17,477 nucleotides of DNA from JANYCG01 sp031392945 (lineage in GTDB: Bacteria > Pseudomonadota > Gammaproteobacteria > Burkholderiales > Burkholderiaceae_C). The stretch is from positions 1-17,477 of the forward strand of contig JANMVT010000162.1 in NCBI GenBank assembly GCA_031392945.1, read 5' to 3'. The notes under the pieces are model-generated. The model searched no databases. It was not told the origin of the DNA and saw only the letters and a list, made by a program, of their open reading frames with translations. Below, piece after piece: positions 14,133 through 17,477 of this stretch (within the stretch, counting starts at the first letter, position 1; each line of letters begins with the position of its first letter). A program made the position numbers and the translations under genes.

Positions 14133-15353
14133 TCAAGGACGCGCGAGCGGTTTCAGGACCACACCCGGCGCCACGGCGGCCTTCGGAAACACCGTCACCA
14201 TCTTGCCGCTTTGCCACTGTGAGGTGGTGAACTGCGCGCGCACGTTCTGGAAGATCTTGTCGAACTTGGCGCCGAAGCCCGAAGGGTAGGTGTTTTCGGG
14301 CTGGTCCAGCTTGGCAGCCGCCGCCTGCACCTTGGCCATGTCAAGGCTGCCAGCGGCCTTGAGCGCTTCGACCATGATGAGGAATCCGGAGTACGCGGCC
14401 ATGCCCTGCGGCGCCACCGGTTCGCTCTTGTACTTGGCGCGGTAGGCTTCCAGGTAGGCCTTGTTGCCAGGGCCAAAGGCCTCGCTGATGTCGTTGCGCG
14501 GGTAGCCGGTGACCAGCAGGCCTTCGGTGTACGCCCCGAGCGCCTGCAGGGTCTCGGGCGTATCTCCGGTGCCCACGAACAGCACGGCAGCCGGCTTGAA
14601 GCCCTGCTCGCGCATGGTGCGCAGCAGCAGGTTGCCGTCAGGCACGTAACCGGTCTGGATCAGCACGTCTGGGTCGGCGCGCTTGGCGCGCAGCACCGCG
14701 TCATTCAGATCGATCGAGGCCGCCGAGTGCGCGCCCACGCCGACCACCTTGGCGCCGAAGGCTTCCAGGATGCGCTTCTGGCCCTGGGCGATCGACGTTC
14801 CATAGATCGATTCTTCGTGCTCGATCCAGATCTTGAGGCCCTTCACATCCTTCTTCAGCGCAGGCGCAATCAGTTCGCGCACGGTGGCCGCCGAGGTGTT
14901 GGCGAAAGCGCCGCCGTCCGGGCCGCTCCTAATGAAGTTGGGCAGTCCGCGCTCGGTCAGCACCTGGGCAACCGCATTGGTTTCCCAGTACAGCTTGTTG
15001 TAACGCAGCGCCGCGTCGCTGGCCGTGAGCGAAATGCCGCTGATGTAGGTGCCGACGAACATGTCCACCTTGTCCTTGTTCACCAGCTGTTCGACGGTGG
15101 TAATGCCCTGCTGGGCATTGGTCACGTCGCCGCGGATCAGTTCGATCTTGCGGCCCAGCACGCCACCGGCGGCATTGACTTTGTCCACCGCGATCTCGTA
15201 GCCGCGCGTCACCTCGGTACCGTACAGCGCCAGCGGGCCGCTGTAGGGGTTGAGCGCACCGATCTTGATCGCCTGCTGGGCGAACGCCATCGGACCCGCG
15301 GCCATGGCTCCTGCCAATGCGGCCAGGGTGGCAACTCTTTTGAATAAACGCAT
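14133..15353 (-). CDS. Periplasmic substrate-binding protein of a Liv-type ABC transporter
   Basis: The 406-residue precursor of a type-I periplasmic binding protein (LivJ/LivK-like) captures the substrate and delivers it to LivHM. The signal peptide MRLFKRVATLAALAGAMAAG plus PMAFA, with cleavage after AFA (about residue 25), is clear. The mature protein starts with IKIGALNPYSGPLALYG, the family's typical first strand and binding loop, followed by ELIRGDVTNAQQGI and VDMFVGTYISG. The ATG at 15353 is chosen because AAGGAG lies 6 nt before it. The LivFGHM genes downstream and the GST-like gene form one unit with it. In this family ligands include amino acids, amides, aromatic acids and aliphatic acids, so the ligand remains open. 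Confidence 0.92.
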   Translation of the reverse strand: MRLFKRVATLAALAGAMAAGPMAFAQQAIKIGALNPYSGPLALYGTEVTRGYEIAVDKVNAAGGVLGRKIELIRGDVTNAQQGITTVEQLVNKDKVDMFVGTYISGISLTASDAALRYNKLYWETNAVAQVLTERGLPNFIRSGPDGGAFANTSAATVRELIAPALKKDVKGLKIWIEHEESIYGTSIAQGQKRILEAFGAKVVGVGAHSAASIDLNDAVLRAKRADPDVLIQTGYVPDGNLLLRTMREQGFKPAAVLFVGTGDTPETLQALGAYTEGLLVTGYPRNDISEAFGPGNKAYLEAYRAKYKSEPVAPQGMAAYSGFLIMVEALKAAGSLDMAKVQAAAAKLDQPENTYPSGFGAKFDKIFQNVRAQFTTSQWQSGKMVTVFPKAAVAPGVVLKPLARP

Positions 15354-15359
15354 GTCTGT

Positions 15360-15365
15360 CTCCTT
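15360..15365 (-). promoter_or_regulatory. Ribosome binding site of the ABC binding-protein gene
   Basis: AAGGAG on the minus strand is 6 nt before the ATG at 15353. It excludes the in-frame TTG at 15368, which would place this site within the coding region. The remaining spacer up to 15462 is AT-richer than its surroundings and may hold the promoter of the transport operon, but no clear -35/-10 pair was found. Confidence 0.8.
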
Positions 15366-15462
15366 CAATTTAAAAACCGTTGTGACGTTTTAAGAACCTG
15401 CGCACCGTGCAAACGCCGCACCTCGATGCGAATTTTGATATCTTGGAAACTTGCGAGATTTG

Positions 15463-16452
15463 CTACTGCGGTTTGATGCCAGCCCCATCCGCGATGCGGC
15501 GGAACCGCTCTGTCTCGCTGATCTGAAACTTGCGCATCTCGGCTGGGGGAAACGCCATGGGGTCAGAGCCGATCTTGGCGATGAATTCGCGGGCCCCCGG
15601 CGTGACGAGGATCTTTTGCATGGCGTCCACCAGTTTGGCGGCGACCGCATCCGGCGTCTCAGCACGCATGTACAGGGACGTCCAGGTGTAGTTCACATAC
15701 TCCGGGTAACCGCTTTCCTTGACGGTGGGAATGTCGGGGTAATCGGGATGGCGCTTTTCACCCGACACAGCCAGCGCCTTCAATTTGCCGGCCTTGACCT
15801 GCGGCATGGCGGCGATCAGGTCGCTGACGCCCCAGTCCAACTGATCACCCATCAAGCCCACGAACACTTCGGGTGCGCCCTTGTAGGGCACGTTGACATA
15901 CTTGGTGCCGGTGGCGCTGGCGAACCACTCAGCCGAAAGGTGGAAGCCTGCTGTATAGGTGCCGACAGTCAGCTGCTGTTTCGTGGCTTTGGCTGCGGTC
16001 ACCAGATCTGCAACACTTCCCATCTTCGAATTGGCCGAAGCCACAAAGATCATCATGCCGCGCGCAATGCCAGCCACTGGCTTGAAGTCCTTGATGGGGT
16101 CATACGGCAGGTCCTTGACGAAGATCGGGTTCACCGCCATGTGGGTGTTGGAGGCCAGGAATATCGTGTAGCCGTCAGCCGGGGCCTGCTTCACGGCCAT
16201 GGCGGCGATGGTGCCGTTGGCACCGGGTTTGTTGTCGATGATGACGTGCTGGCCCAAAGCGGTCGCAAGCTGCTCTGCAAAGTAGCGCGCGGTGGTGTCC
16301 GAGCCGCTTCCTGGCGAAGTGGGCACGACAATTTTCAAAGATCGGGTCGGGAAGTTTGCACCTTGCGCCGCCGCTTGTCCGGCAGCAATAAAAAAGGCTG
16401 AAGCCAGCGCCCAGTATGTATATTTAGCTATAATTTTTGTAATAATGACCAT
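15463..16452 (-). CDS. Bug/TctC-family periplasmic solute-binding protein
   Basis: The 329-residue precursor matches the family length (320-330). Bug proteins bind small carboxylates in the periplasm and are greatly expanded in Burkholderiales, often as orphans without TctAB membrane subunits, as here. The signal peptide (about 1-29, ending AAA|Q) is followed by PTRSLKIVVPTSPGSGSDTTAR (35-56), DNKPGANG (73-80) and YDPIKDFKPVAGIA (117-130), all typical. The C-terminal DGAGIKPQ is also standard. The ATG at 16452 gives a good signal peptide; one at 16509 would add 19 residues. The coding stretch for the signal peptide is unusually AT-rich. It lies between the DUF35 gene and the ABC binding protein, so it may share the cluster's substrate. 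Confidence 0.9.
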   Translation of the reverse strand: MVIITKIIAKYTYWALASAFFIAAGQAAAQGANFPTRSLKIVVPTSPGSGSDTTARYFAEQLATALGQHVIIDNKPGANGTIAAMAVKQAPADGYTIFLASNTHMAVNPIFVKDLPYDPIKDFKPVAGIARGMMIFVASANSKMGSVADLVTAAKATKQQLTVGTYTAGFHLSAEWFASATGTKYVNVPYKGAPEVFVGLMGDQLDWGVSDLIAAMPQVKAGKLKALAVSGEKRHPDYPDIPTVKESGYPEYVNYTWTSLYMRAETPDAVAAKLVDAMQKILVTPGAREFIAKIGSDPMAFPPAEMRKFQISETERFRRIADGAGIKPQ

Positions 16453-16516
16453 ATTCAACTCGTCTTTCTTTTGCACTGCTGCTATCGCTGTCGCTGTTGA
16501 CCGCTTCATAGTCGCT

Positions 16517-16933
16517 TCATCGGCCTGGCGTGAAACGCGCCACAGCGGTGCCACCTTCATCTTCAATCACCAGCTTCAAGCGCTGGTCAATCTTCAGCGT
16601 TTGTGCATCGGCGACACCCACCACATTGCTGATGAGGCGCGGCCCTTCATCCAGCTCAACCACCGCCACGTTGTACGGCAGGCGGTTGGCAAAAGCGGGG
16701 TGAAACGCCACGTGGTACACCACCCAACTGATCAGTTTGGCGCCGCCGCCGGCTTTTTCCCAAGCCCACTGGTCGCCCAGGCAGGCCGGACATTCGCCGC
16801 GCGCGGGCAGCCATGCGTGGCCGCAGGCACTGCAACGCTGGAAAGACAAGGAGCCCTGCGCCAGGCCTTCCCAGTAGGGGGTATTGAGCGCATCGCGCTC
16901 CGGCGCGGGTATCGTGGTTTCAGCGGCTTGCAT
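16517..16933 (-). CDS. DUF35 Zn-ribbon / OB-fold acyl-CoA-associated protein
   Basis: The 138-residue protein has the DUF35 layout. An N-terminal helix (NTPYWEGLAQGSLSFQRC) leads to a rubredoxin-like zinc ribbon with Cys34, Cys37, Cys48 and Cys51 (CSAC and CPAC). After this comes an OB-fold domain (about 65-135, LISWVVYHVAFHPAF, PYNVAVVELDEGPRLISNVVG). Proteins of this type are partners of thiolase-like enzymes and bind acyl-CoA; the best known act with lipid-transfer protein aldol-lyases in steroid side-chain breakdown. Consistently it follows the thiolase gene by 12 nt. The ATG at 16933 is clear. The partner in the pair is almost certainly the next gene upstream. Confidence 0.92.
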   Translation of the reverse strand: MQAAETTIPAPERDALNTPYWEGLAQGSLSFQRCSACGHAWLPARGECPACLGDQWAWEKAGGGAKLISWVVYHVAFHPAFANRLPYNVAVVELDEGPRLISNVVGVADAQTLKIDQRLKLVIEDEGGTAVARFTPGR

Positions 16934-16945
16934 GTCAGTTAGTCC

Positions 16946-17477
16946 TCAGTTTCCAAGCAGCAGGGTCGAATGGGTGTGCATGATGCCGCCCTGGTTGCTG
17001 ACGGCGCATTTGCCTGCGCCTTTGACCTGGTTCACCGAATCGCCGCGCATCTGCCTTACTCCTTCGAGCACAAGTTGCATGCCCGGCATGCCGGTCTCCG
17101 ACAACAAACCGCCCGAGGTGTTGATCGGCAGGTCGCCGCCCAGCTCTATGCGCCCGCCCTCGACGAAGCGGCCACCCCCGCCTTGGGCACAAAAGCCATA
17201 GGCTTCCAGCGTCATGAGCGCGCAGATCGTGAAACAGTCGTAGATCTGCGCCACGTCGATGTCGGCCGGCTTCAGGCCCGCCATGGCAAAGGCGGTCTGC
17301 GCCGACACCTTGGCCGCACTGGTGGTGAGGTCGGGGCGCAGCGCCACGTCCCACGATGTCTGCCCCTGCCCGAAACCCAGCACCGGCACCGGCTTGGCCA
17401 CCTTCAATTCGGCGGCTTTCTTCGCGCTCATCAGCACCACGGCGGCGGCGCCATCGGATACCAGGCAGCAGTCGTCG
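16946..17477 (-). CDS. SCP2-type thiolase / lipid-transfer protein (5' truncated)
   Basis: The last ~176 residues of a thiolase-like protein are present; the frame is open to the window edge, so GTG or ATG codons inside it are not starts. DCCLVSDGAAAVVLM near the edge is the usual mid-protein segment, and IYDCFTICALMTLEAYGFC and INTSGGLLSETGMPGMQLVLEGVRQMRG follow. The classical thiolase GHP motif in NxxGGxxSxGHPxG is absent (SETGMPGM instead), which places it with the SCP2/lipid-transfer group rather than ordinary acetyl-CoA acetyltransferases. It ends with NQGGIMHTHSTLLLG. The adjacent DUF35 partner suggests thiolytic or retro-aldol C-C cleavage of a CoA ester. The N-terminal half with the nucleophilic Cys region is outside the window. 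Confidence 0.9.
   Translation of the reverse strand, partial: DDCCLVSDGAAAVVLMSAKKAAELKVAKPVPVLGFGQGQTSWDVALRPDLTTSAAKVSAQTAFAMAGLKPADIDVAQIYDCFTICALMTLEAYGFCAQGGGGRFVEGGRIELGGDLPINTSGGLLSETGMPGMQLVLEGVRQMRGDSVNQVKGAGKCAVSNQGGIMHTHSTLLLGN

Noticed and set aside
13189..14217. Longer start for the GST-like gene giving 342 residues
   Set aside because: The extra part overlaps the binding-protein gene, and the GST fold begins at the ATG at 14103.
1..17477. CRISPR array, insertion sequence, phage or toxin-antitoxin genes
   Set aside because: No regularly spaced direct repeats, transposase or integrase motifs, or paired small toxin/antitoxin genes were seen on either strand.

Overview
The window looks like chromosomal DNA of a GC-rich betaproteobacterium, most likely Burkholderiales and plausibly Comamonadaceae (Polaromonas/Rhodoferax/Variovorax-like). 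The reasons are the atpD-atpC end of an F1Fo operon, a membrane-anchored cytochrome c5, a Bug/TctC-type solute-binding protein, a DUF2946-like protein typical of this order, and GC-rich intergenic palindromes of a style common there. The genus is inference.

Left part (1-5776) is housekeeping-like. The end of atpD and all of atpC (+) run into a bidirectional terminator. Facing them on the minus strand is a lemA - TPM-domain - TPM-domain operon. Its middle gene is broken by at least one and probably two one-base frameshifts. Three plus-strand genes follow: a SnoaL/NTF2-like protein, a YheT-type alpha/beta hydrolase and a DUF2946-like protein. A second bidirectional terminator separates them from a minus-strand cytochrome c5 gene. 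A complete tRNA-Arg(CCG) gene with encoded CCA closes this part.

Right part (5819-17477) is one long minus-strand catabolic block. In transcription order it holds: a 5'-truncated SCP2-type thiolase/lipid-transfer protein, a DUF35 Zn-ribbon/OB-fold protein, a Bug/TctC solute-binding protein, a branched-chain-amino-acid-type ABC binding protein, a GST-fold protein with a C-terminal extension, LivH, LivM, LivG, LivF, an AtuA/DUF1446 protein, a small AtuA-associated protein, an acyl-CoA synthetase and a MaoC-type hydratase. Several junctions are tight: two 4-nt ATGA overlaps, a LivH/LivM overlap and a 3-nt LivF/AtuA gap. The reading is an import-and-degrade module: an organic acid is imported by the Liv-type transporter, activated by the ligase, processed by AtuA and the hydratase, and cleaved by the thiolase/DUF35 pair. 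The substrate cannot be read from the sequence. AtuA hints at branched or terpenoid acids, and the thiolase/DUF35 pair at side-chain shortening.

No CRISPR array, transposase, integrase or phage gene was seen. The points most worth a second look are the AtuA-Liv-ligase-MaoC-thiolase/DUF35 assemblage as a possibly uncharacterised pathway, the GST-like gene inside the transporter operon, and the double frameshift in the TPM gene.
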